From Prevotellaceae bacterium (lineage in GTDB: Bacteria > Bacteroidota > Bacteroidia > Bacteroidales > Bacteroidaceae): 64,000 bases of DNA. Positions 25,570 to 35,378 of the stretch are shown piece after piece (the first letter of the stretch is position 1; each line of letters begins with the position of its first letter). The stretch spans positions 1 to 64,000 of the forward strand of contig JAISHB010000081.1 of the NCBI GenBank assembly GCA_031262785.1, given 5' to 3'. The notes beneath the pieces were generated by a model. It saw only the letters and a list, made by a program, of their open reading frames with translations. It was not told where the DNA came from and did no database searches. A program made the translations under genes and the position numbers.

Positions 25570-28500
25570 ATGCGTATGAAATGTAGCTCAAGGTTTATCC
25601 TGCTGGCTGCCGCCTTCCTGTTTCCTCTGTGGGGAGGCGCACAAGAGCTGTCGACCGATGTGCGTCGGCAAATCGGGGAGTACCTCACCCGGGTGGCGCG
25701 CGAAGAGATCTCCGTGGGGAGAATTCGCATCGACACAGTTACGATTGAGGGCAAAACAGTGCGGCTGTTTGCCAACATGAACTGCGCCTACATCCCCTTC
25801 CGTGAAGAGAATGTGGCCGCCATCTACCAAGGAGTGAAAGCGTTGCTTCCCTCCGACTTCGCCGGCTATGACGTGCAAATCCGCACCAATCGCCGCGCCA
25901 TTGAAGAGCTGATTCCGCAAGCCCTCCGCAGCAAGCGCGACAAAAAAGCCAAAGTATTTGCCCCCTTCGGAAAGAAAGATAAGCCGCTGGTGACCAACCT
26001 GTCGTCGGCCTATGCACCCACCCGGGGGCTACTCGACCGCCACATAGCCCTATGGCAGAGCCACGGTTACTACTACGAACCCAAGCTTACCCGCTGGGAG
26101 TGGCAGCGTGCCCGCATCTTTCAAACGGTCGAAGACCTCTATACCCAGAGCTATGTGCTCCCCTTCCTGGTGCCCATGCTGGAGAATGCCGGTGCCAATG
26201 TGCTGCTTCCCCGCGAACGTGACAGCCAAACGGCCGAGGTTATTGTAGACAACGACGGCAACCTGCACGGCCAATCGCTCTACACCGAAGAGGCGGGCAG
26301 CAAACCCTGGCAGCAGGGAGAAGGTGCCGGCTTTGCCCATTTGCGCGACCAATACATCGACTACGAGAATCCTTTCGGCGAAGGAACCTTCCGGACGGTC
26401 GAGACCATCAAGTCGAAGAAAGAGACGCCCAGTACGGCACAATGGGTACCCGATATTCCAGGGACGGGACAGTATGCCGTGTATGTCTCCTATCAAACCC
26501 TTCCCAACAGTGCCGACGATGCGCTCTATACGGTCTATCACAAGGGGGGAACTACCCAATTCCGGGTCAATCAGCGGATGGGTGGAGGTACCTGGATCTA
26601 TCTTGGCACCTTCGGTTTCGACGCCGGTAAGCACGAAACCAACCGCGTAACGCTGAGCAATCAGTCGGAGAAAGCCGGGCGAGTGGTCAGTGCCGATGCC
26701 GTGAAGATTGGCGGAGGAATGGGCAATGTAGCCCGCCGCATCTCCCAAGAGGGCGCCACCGCCAATGTCAAAAGCTCGGAAACGGACCGGCAAACCCTCG
26801 CCTTGGACAGCCCGCAGGTAGACTATCCCTACGAACTGAGCGGATATCCCCGCTTCTGTGAAGGCGCCCGTTACTGGCTACAGTGGGCGGGAATGCCCGA
26901 CAGCATCTATACTCCCAGTGGGGGAAAGAACGACTACACCGACGATTACCGCTGCCGCGGCCTCTGGGTAAACTACCTTGCCGGAGGCTCTGCCGCCTAT
27001 CCCGAAGGGGAAGGGCTGCACATTCCGCTCGATCTCTCGATGGCTTTCCACAGCGATGCCGGTACCACCCTGAACGATTCTATCATCGGAACACTGGGCA
27101 TCTACATGACTCACAACGACAACGGCGTCTACTCCAACGGAGCTTCGCGCTACTTGGCGCACGATTTGACCGACCTCATTCAGTCGAATATCGTCAACGA
27201 CATCCGTTCCCTCTACGAACCTAAGTGGAGCCGTCGGGGCATGTGGAACCAGTCCTACTTTGAAGCCCGCGTGCCCCGTGTGCCGGCCATGTTGCTCGAA
27301 CTGCTCTCGCATCAGAACTTTGCCGATATGCGTTACGGCCTCGACCCGCGGTTCCGCTTTACCGTTAGTCGCGCCATTTATAAGGGGATGTTGCAGTTTA
27401 TTGCCTCGCAATACGGCACGGATTATACCGTTCAACCGCTCCCGGTCGATCAGATGGCGCTTCGCATGGCCTCCGACAACGAGATAGAACTGACCTGGCA
27501 ACCGGTTGCCGATCCGCTGGAGCCGACGGCAAAGGCGGAAAAATATATCGTTTACACCCGCATTGGTGACGGCGATTTCGATAACGGCATCCTGGTGAAT
27601 ACGAACAGTTATCGCGCCGGCATCCCTTCGGGTGTGGTATGTAGCTACAAGGTGACGGCTGTCAACAAGGGGGGGGAAAGCTTCCCTTCGGAGATTCTCT
27701 CGGCCGGACGTGCCTTTAAGCATAAGGGAACGGTACTCGTGGTCAATGGCTTCGACCGCATCAGTGCACCGGCCGACTTTGTGGCACCGGCTCCTGCCGA
27801 TACGGTATTGGCCGGTTTCTTAGATGATGATGACCATGGTGTGCCCTACCTCAAGGACATTAGCTACATCGGTAAGCAGAAGGAGTATCGTCGCAGAATC
27901 CCCTGGATGGACGACGACTCGTCGGGATTCGGGGACAGCTATGCCAATTATGAAGACAAAGTGATTGCCGGAAACACGTTCGACTATCCCGCTGTGCATG
28001 GTGCCGCCATCCTGAAGGCGGGTTATTCGTTTGTTTCATGCAGTGCCAAGAGCTTGACGGCGGCACCCGAATATGCCTATGTCGACCTGATTCTGGGTAA
28101 ACAGTTCCAGACCAAGATGGGACGGGGCGGGGTGAAGCCTTTGGAGTATAAAACCTTTCCCGAAGCACTTCAGAGGGTGTTGACCGATTATTGCCACAAA
28201 GGAGGCAATCTCTTTATCACCGGTGCATACGTAGCTTCCGACCTGTGGGACAATCCATTGGTTGCCTCGCAGCCTGCCGACAGAAAGTTTGCTACCGACA
28301 TCCTGAAATATAAGTGGCGTGTTCGCAAGGCAGCCATCGAAGGACGGGTGAAGGGTGTGGCCTCTCCGTTGAATCTGTTCAGCGGCAACTATACCTATTA
28401 TAATGAGTTGAATGCCGACAGTTATGTGGTGGAATCGCCCGATGCCATTGAACCGGCCGACAAGAGCGGCGCCTTTACGGTGATGCGTTATGCCGAAAAC

Positions 28501-28638
28501 ACGCTCAGTGCCGGTGTTGCTTACAAAGGCGACTACCGTACCGTGGTGCTGGGATTCCCTTTTGAATCGATCCGCACGGCCGAAGAGCGCAATATGCTAA
28601 TGCAGCAAGTACTACACTTTTTTGACGATAAGAAATGA
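25570..28638 (+). CDS. N-acetylmuramoyl-L-alanine amidase-like protein with golvesin and FN3 domains
   Basis: A 1022-residue secreted protein. The signal peptide runs about residues 1-25 (ending WGGAQ). An amidase_3-like region starts near residue 150 with ALWQSHGYYYE and is interrupted by a golvesin-like carbohydrate-binding domain (WVPDIPGTGQYAVYVSY, YLGTFGFDAGKH, about 290-380); it resumes with GLHIPLDLSMAFHSDAG, which supplies a likely metal-binding His. A fibronectin III-like stretch (ELTWQPVADP, YKVTAVNKGGESFPS) and a C-terminal Rossmann-like region (KGGNLFITGAYV) follow. Homologues are often named xanthan lyase, but the salvage context favours cleavage of stem peptides from peptidoglycan. 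It overlaps the next gene by ATGA. Confidence 0.78.
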   Translation: MRMKCSSRFILLAAAFLFPLWGGAQELSTDVRRQIGEYLTRVAREEISVGRIRIDTVTIEGKTVRLFANMNCAYIPFREENVAAIYQGVKALLPSDFAGYDVQIRTNRRAIEELIPQALRSKRDKKAKVFAPFGKKDKPLVTNLSSAYAPTRGLLDRHIALWQSHGYYYEPKLTRWEWQRARIFQTVEDLYTQSYVLPFLVPMLENAGANVLLPRERDSQTAEVIVDNDGNLHGQSLYTEEAGSKPWQQGEGAGFAHLRDQYIDYENPFGEGTFRTVETIKSKKETPSTAQWVPDIPGTGQYAVYVSYQTLPNSADDALYTVYHKGGTTQFRVNQRMGGGTWIYLGTFGFDAGKHETNRVTLSNQSEKAGRVVSADAVKIGGGMGNVARRISQEGATANVKSSETDRQTLALDSPQVDYPYELSGYPRFCEGARYWLQWAGMPDSIYTPSGGKNDYTDDYRCRGLWVNYLAGGSAAYPEGEGLHIPLDLSMAFHSDAGTTLNDSIIGTLGIYMTHNDNGVYSNGASRYLAHDLTDLIQSNIVNDIRSLYEPKWSRRGMWNQSYFEARVPRVPAMLLELLSHQNFADMRYGLDPRFRFTVSRAIYKGMLQFIASQYGTDYTVQPLPVDQMALRMASDNEIELTWQPVADPLEPTAKAEKYIVYTRIGDGDFDNGILVNTNSYRAGIPSGVVCSYKVTAVNKGGESFPSEILSAGRAFKHKGTVLVVNGFDRISAPADFVAPAPADTVLAGFLDDDDHGVPYLKDISYIGKQKEYRRRIPWMDDDSSGFGDSYANYEDKVIAGNTFDYPAVHGAAILKAGYSFVSCSAKSLTAAPEYAYVDLILGKQFQTKMGRGGVKPLEYKTFPEALQRVLTDYCHKGGNLFITGAYVASDLWDNPLVASQPADRKFATDILKYKWRVRKAAIEGRVKGVASPLNLFSGNYTYYNELNADSYVVESPDAIEPADKSGAFTVMRYAENTLSAGVAYKGDYRTVVLGFPFESIRTAEERNMLMQQVLHFFDDKK

Positions 28639-30509
28639 ACTACAAGAATCATCTCATAGCTTTCATGGTTTGTCTCTTCTCTTTCTCCCCTCTCTTTGCC
28701 GGAGGGGAGGGAGGGAAAGCTGTAAAACCTTTCCGCTTTGTACAGCTGACAGACCTGCATTTGACCACCAAAAACCCCAACCCTATGGAGGATTTGCTGC
28801 GATCCATTGCTCAAATCAATGCGACGGACAGCATCGATTTTGTGTTGGTAACCGGTGACCTCACCGAAGAGGGTGACCGCATTTCGTTGAATAAGGTAAA
28901 GGGATGTCTCTCCCTGTTACGTCCGAAATACTACATTGTGCCCGGTAATCACGAAACTACATGGAGTGACTCGGGCTGCACTGCCTTCAACGAAATCTAT
29001 GGTAGCGACCGCTTCGAGTTTACCTACAACGGCATTACCTTTCTTGGTTTCAACTCCGGGCCGATGATACGCATGGCTAACGGCCACGTATTGCCCGAAG
29101 ATATCCACTGGATGGCCTCGGAAATGGATAAGAAAGGCAAAGAGGAGCCGATAGTTCTGGTTACTCACTATCCTATGCTGGAAGGCGATGTAGACAATTG
29201 GTATGAAGTTACCGACGCTGTACGTCCCTACAATGTGCGTCTCTTCATCGGTGGTCATTACCATAGTAACCGCGATTTGCGCTACGATGGCATTCCCGGC
29301 ATCTTGATGCGCAGCAACCTGCGCGACAAACAGGGCAAACCCGGTTATGGCATCTATGACGTAACGGGCGATTCCATGATCGTTTATACCCAACGCATCG
29401 GTGAACCCAAACGCCGCTGGGCTGCCTTTTCGCTGACAACCAATTACTACGATCATGCCGGCAAGGCAGACAAATATCCCGACTACTCGGTCAACAAGCA
29501 ATACCCTAAAGCCAAGGAGGCCTGGACTTCCCGCCCCGGTGGCGGCATATACAGCTCGCCGGTGGTTGAAGAAAACCGTGTGTATGTAGGCGATAGCAAA
29601 GGAAACCTCACCTGCTACAACCTGCGTAATGGCAAGCAACTTTGGCAATATGAATCGGGTGAGCGTACTTTTGGAGGTCCGGCTGTCTCTGACGGGGTAG
29701 TTGTATTCGGAACGGTGGGACGTGCTATCTACGGATTAGACAGCCGCACCGGAAAGAAACTATGGACAGTAAAGGCATCAGAACCCGTATTGGGAGCTAT
29801 TACTATTGCTGACAACACCGCCTATATTGGCAGCAGTGACTCCATCTTCCGTGCTATCAATATCCAAACCGGTCGGGTGGAATGGAGCTATCGCCCTGTG
29901 AAAGGCTATGTCGTAACCAAACCGTTAGTCACTGCCGATAAGGTTATCTTCGGGGCATGGGATAACACACTCTATGCCCTCAATCGTACCAATGGGCAAG
30001 AATGTTGGAAATGGACGGGCGGACTTACCCGTCTACACTTCTCACCGGCTGCCGTATGGCCGGTAGCTTCCAACGGGAAAGTGTTCATCGCCGACCCGCA
30101 ACGTGCCCTTACTGCCATCGACATTGAAACCGGTAAGACTCTCTACCGCACCTTTCAATCAACGGTACGTGAAAGTATTGGTTTGTCGGAAGACGGCGAA
30201 CGCATCTACGGAAAGACCATGAACGACAGCGTAGTATGCTACTCTTCCACCACCAATCACCCCGTGGAGTTATGGGCATCCAATGTGGGCTTTGGCTACG
30301 AACATGCCCCTTCCATGCTCCCTGAAAAGGAGAATGTGGTATTTGGCAGCACCAAAGACGGGTTAATATTTGCTCTTGAACCCCGCACCGGTAACGTACT
30401 CTGGAAACACAAGGTAGATAATTCCCTGGTCAACACCGTAGTACCCATTGGAGATAAACGACTGCTCTTTACCACCACAGGCGGTGAAATAGGGCTTATT
30501 AAATTCTAA
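28635..30509 (+). CDS. Secreted metallophosphoesterase fused to a PQQ-type beta-propeller
   Basis: A 624-residue protein with a signal peptide (LIAFMVCLFSFSPLFA). The N-terminal 260 residues are a calcineurin-like phosphoesterase: LTDLH, VTGDLTEEGD, VPGNHET, VTHYPM and GGHYHSN give the metal ligands. From about residue 290 comes a propeller of PQQ-like repeats, each with words such as VYVGDSKGNLTCYNLRNGK and LYALNRTNGQECWKW. Such a fusion suggests a periplasmic phosphatase with a binding scaffold; a role on lipid-linked or wall-derived phosphates would fit the neighbours but is inference. Its ATG overlaps the amidase-like stop, so translation is coupled. Confidence 0.87.
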   Translation: MNYKNHLIAFMVCLFSFSPLFAGGEGGKAVKPFRFVQLTDLHLTTKNPNPMEDLLRSIAQINATDSIDFVLVTGDLTEEGDRISLNKVKGCLSLLRPKYYIVPGNHETTWSDSGCTAFNEIYGSDRFEFTYNGITFLGFNSGPMIRMANGHVLPEDIHWMASEMDKKGKEEPIVLVTHYPMLEGDVDNWYEVTDAVRPYNVRLFIGGHYHSNRDLRYDGIPGILMRSNLRDKQGKPGYGIYDVTGDSMIVYTQRIGEPKRRWAAFSLTTNYYDHAGKADKYPDYSVNKQYPKAKEAWTSRPGGGIYSSPVVEENRVYVGDSKGNLTCYNLRNGKQLWQYESGERTFGGPAVSDGVVVFGTVGRAIYGLDSRTGKKLWTVKASEPVLGAITIADNTAYIGSSDSIFRAINIQTGRVEWSYRPVKGYVVTKPLVTADKVIFGAWDNTLYALNRTNGQECWKWTGGLTRLHFSPAAVWPVASNGKVFIADPQRALTAIDIETGKTLYRTFQSTVRESIGLSEDGERIYGKTMNDSVVCYSSTTNHPVELWASNVGFGYEHAPSMLPEKENVVFGSTKDGLIFALEPRTGNVLWKHKVDNSLVNTVVPIGDKRLLFTTTGGEIGLIKF

Positions 30510-30524
30510 TCTTTCTATATAGTT

Positions 30525-31850
30525 ATGAAACAAGTAAAATCATTCATCCTCGATCGGCTCTGCACCAGCGCCGACATTCGTGAGATTGCCGCGCAGGCCG
30601 ACACGCTCTACACCTTACTCTACACTAAGACGAGCACCATCGAACTCGGACTGTTTGCCGAAGAACGTATGGTGCATCTCCTCAACGACAGTGGTGCAGG
30701 TATGGTCTATGCCGACCACTATCAGATCATTGACGGCGAACAACGTCAGGCTCCGGTTATTGATTATCAGTTTGGTTCGTTGCGCGACGACTTCGATTTT
30801 GGCGCTGTACTGCTCTTCAATACTGAAGCTCTGAAAGAAGCGGTCGCTCGTATGAAAACCGATTATCAATATGCAGGTCTCTACGACCTGCGCCTCAAAC
30901 TCTCACAGAAATATGCATTGGTGCACATCAACGAATATCTCTATACCGAAATAGAAGAAGATAACCGCAAGAGCGGTGAGAAACTGTTCGATTATGTAGA
31001 TCCTAAGAATCGCGGCGTGCAACTCGAAATGGAGCAAGCCTGCACCGAACACCTCCGAGAGATTGGCGGATACCTGCCGCCTAAGTTCGAACCCATTGCC
31101 TTCGATGCCGATACGTGGGAGTACGAAGCCTCTGTTATTATTCCTGTGCGCAACCGTATTCGCACTATTCGCGATGCTATTCGTTCGGTCTTCTCTCAAG
31201 AAACGGATTTCAAGTTCAATCTCATCATCATAAACAATCATTCAACCGATGGTACTACGGAAGCCATTAACGAATTCAAAGACGACCCACGTCTTATTCA
31301 CCTTATCCCCGAACGTAATGACCTTGGCATTGGTGGTTGCTGGAACCTCGGCGTACATCATCCCAAGTGTGGTAAGTTTGCCGTCCAACTCGACAGCGAT
31401 GATGTCTATAAGACCCCGCATACTCTCACTACTATGGTACGTGCGTTCTACGAGCAGAACTGCGGCATGGTGGTAGGTACTTATCAGATGACCAATTTCG
31501 AGATGCAGGAGATAGCTCCCGGCATCATCGACCACAAGGAGTGGACACCGGAGAATGGTCGCAATAACGCTTTGCGTATTAACGGACTGGGAGCACCTCG
31601 TGCCTTCTACACTCCGGTGTTGCGCGAAGTGAAAGTACCCAACACCAGCTATGGTGAAGACTATGCTCTCGGTCTCAACTTCTCGCGTCGCTACCAGATA
31701 GGTCGTGTCTACGACGTGGTGTACTGCTGCCGTCGCTGGGACGGAAACTCCGACGCAGCTCTTGATATTGTGAAACAGAATGCCAACAACCTTTATAAGG
31801 ACCGCATCCGTACATGGGAGTTACAGGCACGTGTAGCACTGAATAAATGA
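30525..31850 (+). CDS. Family 2 glycosyltransferase with N-terminal extension
   Basis: A 441-residue cytoplasmic protein. A GT-A fold of family 2 begins near residue 205 ([19 protein letters not shown]) and contains [12 protein letters not shown], the metal-binding VQLDSDDVY and a late SYGEDYALG. The first 200 residues form a separate domain ([18 protein letters not shown]...) that resembles a damaged or regulatory GT-like part; I do not recognise it. It overlaps the DUF4922 gene by ATGA, and that gene overlaps the SpoIID gene in the same way, so the three products probably act together. Acceptor and donor are unknown. Confidence 0.85.
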   Translation: MKQVKSFILDRLCTSADIREIAAQADTLYTLLYTKTSTIELGLFAEERMVHLLNDSGAGMVYADHYQIIDGEQRQAPVIDYQFGSLRDDFDFGAVLLFNTEALKEAVARMKTDYQYAGLYDLRLKLSQKYALVHINEYLYTEIEEDNRKSGEKLFDYVDPKNRGVQLEMEQACTEHLREIGGYLPPKFEPIAFDADTWEYEASVIIPVRNRIRTIRDAIRSVFSQETDFKFNLIIINNHSTDGTTEAINEFKDDPRLIHLIPERNDLGIGGCWNLGVHHPKCGKFAVQLDSDDVYKTPHTLTTMVRAFYEQNCGMVVGTYQMTNFEMQEIAPGIIDHKEWTPENGRNNALRINGLGAPRAFYTPVLREVKVPNTSYGEDYALGLNFSRRYQIGRVYDVVYCCRRWDGNSDAALDIVKQNANNLYKDRIRTWELQARVALNK

Positions 31851-32758
31851 ATATAGAAGAACTTTTCAAGCAACAACTGGCCGCATGGCCGCAGGCGCAC
31901 GATAATTATGCTGCGTTGTCGGCTGTACGCACCAAAGAGATGATGGTGGGTGATGTACGTTACAAGGTACAATTCAATCCTGCCCGCATCACCTCCTCGG
32001 CTGCCAAGACCGACGCCAAAAGTATCCGTGAGCGTCCCTGCTTCTTGTGTGCTAAGAACCGACCGGAAGTGCAGACTGCCATTCCATTTGATGGGGGGCG
32101 TTACGAGATATTAGTCAATCCCTTCCCAATTTTTCCGCGTCACCTGACCATTCCGGCTGCCGACCATACGTTGCAACTCATCAACGGACGCATGGGTGAT
32201 ATGTTGGCGTTAGCCAAGGAGTTGGCTGGTTACACCCTCTTCTATAACGGCCCCAAGTGTGGAGCTTCCGCCCCCGACCATTTCCACTTTCAGGCAGGCA
32301 GTCGTGGCTTTATGCCGATAGAAGAGACGTGGCAAAGTTACATCCATACCACCCGTATGCTACCGTTTGGCTCCTTCCACACATTGTGTGATGCTCCGCG
32401 TAACACCTACGTAATTGAGACAACCAATGCCGGGGAGGGTGTGCAGCTCTTCGAGCAGCTTTATGACAGCCTTCCGCGTGTTGACGGCGAAGCAGAACCG
32501 CGCATGAACATCCTTTGCTGGTATGAAATGGCGAAGTGGGTCCTCTGCATCTTTGCCCGCGCCAAACATCGTCCAAGCTGTTACTATGCCGAAGGTGCCG
32601 CCCGTCTGCTCAGTAGTCCGGCTGCGGTAGATTTAGGCGGAGTGTTTATCCTTCCGCGTGAAGAAGACTTCGAGAAGATAGACCCCGAACGGATGCGTCA
32701 GATATTAGATGAAGTATGTTATTCCACCCCCTTAAAAGATACAGAAAAAAGACCATGA
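31847..32758 (+). CDS. DUF4922 protein, GalT/HIT-like nucleotidyltransferase or phosphorylase
   Basis: A 303-residue protein of the DUF4922 family. It has the hallmarks of the GalT branch of the HIT superfamily: a Cys-x-x-Cys pair in [11 protein letters not shown] (C65, C68), [14 protein letters not shown], and an HxHxQ active-site motif in DHFHFQAG (H145, H147, Q149), where the second His would carry the nucleotide. Relatives include galactose-1-phosphate uridylyltransferase and GDP-L-galactose phosphorylase, so a sugar-nucleotide exchange or phosphorolysis is likely; the sugar is unknown. ATGA overlaps on both sides tie it to a glycosyltransferase and SpoIID. Cytoplasmic. Confidence 0.82.
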   Translation: MNIEELFKQQLAAWPQAHDNYAALSAVRTKEMMVGDVRYKVQFNPARITSSAAKTDAKSIRERPCFLCAKNRPEVQTAIPFDGGRYEILVNPFPIFPRHLTIPAADHTLQLINGRMGDMLALAKELAGYTLFYNGPKCGASAPDHFHFQAGSRGFMPIEETWQSYIHTTRMLPFGSFHTLCDAPRNTYVIETTNAGEGVQLFEQLYDSLPRVDGEAEPRMNILCWYEMAKWVLCIFARAKHRPSCYYAEGAARLLSSPAAVDLGGVFILPREEDFEKIDPERMRQILDEVCYSTPLKDTEKRP

Positions 32759-34065
32759 ACAGCGAACCCAAAATCAGTGTAGGCATCCTCTTTGAGCCGC
32801 AGATAGAATTTATACTTTACACGCCCTATCGCATAGGTGATGCCCAAGTGCGTGGCCGTCAACTTGCTACCTATGACGAGGGGCACATTCTTTGGAATGG
32901 TCGCCTCTACGACGAGTTGTTCTTTGTACCCGTTGACCAGGCCAATGCCTCGTTCGAGTTACTGGATGTCACCATCGGCATAAACTTCCATTGGGAGCGT
33001 AAGGAGGACCAGCGCTTCCTTGGCGCGTTGAAAATCATCGTCGAAGAGGGCAAGCTCACCGGCATCAACGTCATCAACACCGAAGACTACCTCACCAGTG
33101 TTATCTCGAGCGAGATGAGCGCCAAGGCTTCGGCCGAACTACTAAAGGCGCACGCCGTCATTTCGCGGAGTTGGCTGCTTGCACAGACCGTAGGAGCCAA
33201 TAACCAATCGCCCACATCCAGCTCCGACGCAAGCAAGAGTGAAGGCCTGAAATGGTACGAACGCGATGCCCACACCCGCTTTGATGTTTGTGCAGACGAC
33301 CACTGCCAACGCTATCAGGGCATCACCCGTGCCTCTACCCAGGCCGTTCGGCAAGCTATTGCAGCCACTCGCGGACAGGTGTTGATGAGTGAAGGTAACA
33401 TCTGCGACGCCCGTTTCTACAAATGCTGCGGCGGTGCCCTTGAAGAGTTTCGCTATGCGTGGGCGGACATTGACTATCCCTACCTCCAGGGTAAGCGCGA
33501 CAGCCTGACCGATACGCATCTGCCCGACCTCAGTGACGAAGTGCAAGCCGAGCGCTGGATACGCACCTCACCTCCGGCCTTCTGTAACACCGACAATAAG
33601 CAGATTCTTGCTCAGGTACTGAACGATTACGACCAAGAAACCATCGACTTCTACCGCTGGAAGGTAACGTACACCCAGGAGGAACTCTCTGCCTTGATTC
33701 TCGAACGCTCGGGAGTGGACTACGGACGCATCATCGACCTCGTGCCTGTAGCCCGCGGTACCTCTGCCCGCCTCTGGAAGCTGAAGATAGTGGGAACCAA
33801 AGAGACCCGCATTATCGGCAAAGAACTGGAAATACGCCGCACACTCTCCAAGTCGCACCTCTACAGCTCGGCCTTCGTGGTAGATAAGGAGGAGATTGAC
33901 AGTAACGGCGTACCCGCCCGCTTCACCCTTGTGGGCGCCGGATGGGGACACGGCGTGGGTCTCTGCCAGATAGGTGCCGCCGTTATGGGCGAGCAGGGCT
34001 ACGGCTACCAGGACATTTTACTCCACTACTACGTGGGAGCTACCATTGATACCCTTTACGAATAA
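32755..34065 (+). CDS. SpoIID/LytB domain protein
   Basis: A 436-residue protein of the SpoIID/LytB family. In sporulating Firmicutes SpoIID is a lytic transglycosylase acting on denuded glycan strands. The conserved block EDYLTSVISSEMSAKASAEL continues to KAHAVISRSW, and the C-terminal GAGWGHGVGLCQIGA matches the family GHGxGxxQxGA motif. The start at 32755 ([10 protein letters not shown]) forms an ATGA with the preceding stop; an upstream in-frame ATG would overlap the DUF4922 gene by 43 bases. No signal peptide is visible, odd for a wall enzyme, so it may act in the cytoplasm on imported fragments. Confidence 0.87.
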   Translation: MNSEPKISVGILFEPQIEFILYTPYRIGDAQVRGRQLATYDEGHILWNGRLYDELFFVPVDQANASFELLDVTIGINFHWERKEDQRFLGALKIIVEEGKLTGINVINTEDYLTSVISSEMSAKASAELLKAHAVISRSWLLAQTVGANNQSPTSSSDASKSEGLKWYERDAHTRFDVCADDHCQRYQGITRASTQAVRQAIAATRGQVLMSEGNICDARFYKCCGGALEEFRYAWADIDYPYLQGKRDSLTDTHLPDLSDEVQAERWIRTSPPAFCNTDNKQILAQVLNDYDQETIDFYRWKVTYTQEELSALILERSGVDYGRIIDLVPVARGTSARLWKLKIVGTKETRIIGKELEIRRTLSKSHLYSSAFVVDKEEIDSNGVPARFTLVGAGWGHGVGLCQIGAAVMGEQGYGYQDILLHYYVGATIDTLYE

Positions 34066-34078
34066 TACCCTGTAACAC

Positions 34079-35368
34079 ATGAACCAACCCAAAAAGAAAA
34101 CCAATCCGTGGGCATGGATCCCCACACTCTATTTCGCCGAGGGCTTGCCCTATGTGGCGGTGATGACCATCTCCGTCATTATGTATAAGCGGTTAGACAT
34201 TTCCAATACGGATATTGCGCTTTATACCGGCTGGCTCTACCTTCCGTGGGTGATTAAGCCCTTCTGGAGTCCGTTTGTCGACTTGCTGAAAACCAAACGC
34301 TGGTGGATTGTAGCCATGCAGTTGCTCATAGGCGGCGGATTAGCCGCCATTGCCCTGACGCTACCCATGCCCGACTTCTTCCGCTGGTCGCTCGCCGCCT
34401 TTTGGCTGGTGGCTTTTAGCTCCGCTACGCATGACATTGCCGCTGACGGCTTCTACATGCTGGGACTGTCCGTATCCGACCAGGCCTTTTATGTGGGCAT
34501 ACGAAGCACCTTCTACCGCGTGGCTACCATTGCCGGACAAGGACTGCTGGTGATACTGGCCGGTCTGCTTGAGCGCCACCTCACCGTGGCCTGGGCCTGG
34601 AGCATCACCTTCTATGTGCTGGCCGGCTTGTTTATCGCCTTCTTCCTCTATCACAGCTTTGTGTTGCCCAAGCCGACCACCGACAAGTCTACCGTGGAAC
34701 AGCTCAGTGCGGCGAACATCCTCAAGGAGTTCTTCGCCACCTTTGCCTCCTTCTTCAAGAAGAAACATGCCTTCGTAGCCATCCTCTTCATGCTACTCTA
34801 CCGGCTACCCGAAGCGCAATTGGTGAAGCTCATCAACCCCTTCCTGCTCGACCCCTTAGACAAAGGCGGCCTGGGACTCTCTACCGAAGAGGTAGGCCTG
34901 GTCTATGGCACGGTGGGCATCATCGGTCTTACGCTGGGAGGCATCATCGGAGGCATCTGTGCAGCCAAGGGCGGCCTGCGCCGCTGGCTGTGGCCGATGG
35001 CCTGGAGCATCTCGCTCACCTGCCTGACGTTCGTCTACCTGGGCTACTTCCAGCCGCAAGACCTCTTCTCCATCTGTACCTGTGTCTTCATCGAGCAGTT
35101 TGGCTACGGCTTCGGCTTTACGGCCTACATGCTCTACCTGATCTATTTCTCCGAAGGTGAGCACAAGACAGCCCACTATGCCATCTGCACCGGCTTCATG
35201 GCACTGGGTATGATGCTTCCGGGCATGGCGGCCGGGTGGTTGCAGGAACAGATCGGTTACGAGGCCTTCTTCGTATGGGTGATGATTTGTTGCGCCGCTA
35301 CCATTGCCGTCTGTGCCTTTGTGAAGATAGACCCCGCCTACGGAAAGAAAGAAGAAATCACCTCCTAA
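34079..35368 (+). CDS. AmpG-like muropeptide permease (MFS)
   Basis: A 429-residue major facilitator protein with about 12 membrane segments. The N-terminal PTLYFAEGLPYVAV, the GWLYLPWVIKPFWSPFVD segment and SSATHDIAADGF match AmpG-type permeases, which import anhydro-muropeptides through the inner membrane. Its place between SpoIID and the second NamZ gene supports a role in wall recycling. A second importer (the sodium symporter) in the same region suggests that free sugars and larger muropeptides are taken up separately. The acetyl-CoA transporter branch of the same family is a less likely alternative. Confidence 0.87.
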   Translation: MNQPKKKTNPWAWIPTLYFAEGLPYVAVMTISVIMYKRLDISNTDIALYTGWLYLPWVIKPFWSPFVDLLKTKRWWIVAMQLLIGGGLAAIALTLPMPDFFRWSLAAFWLVAFSSATHDIAADGFYMLGLSVSDQAFYVGIRSTFYRVATIAGQGLLVILAGLLERHLTVAWAWSITFYVLAGLFIAFFLYHSFVLPKPTTDKSTVEQLSAANILKEFFATFASFFKKKHAFVAILFMLLYRLPEAQLVKLINPFLLDPLDKGGLGLSTEEVGLVYGTVGIIGLTLGGIIGGICAAKGGLRRWLWPMAWSISLTCLTFVYLGYFQPQDLFSICTCVFIEQFGYGFGFTAYMLYLIYFSEGEHKTAHYAICTGFMALGMMLPGMAAGWLQEQIGYEAFFVWVMICCAATIAVCAFVKIDPAYGKKEEITS

Positions 35369-35378
35369 TTACGCGAAT

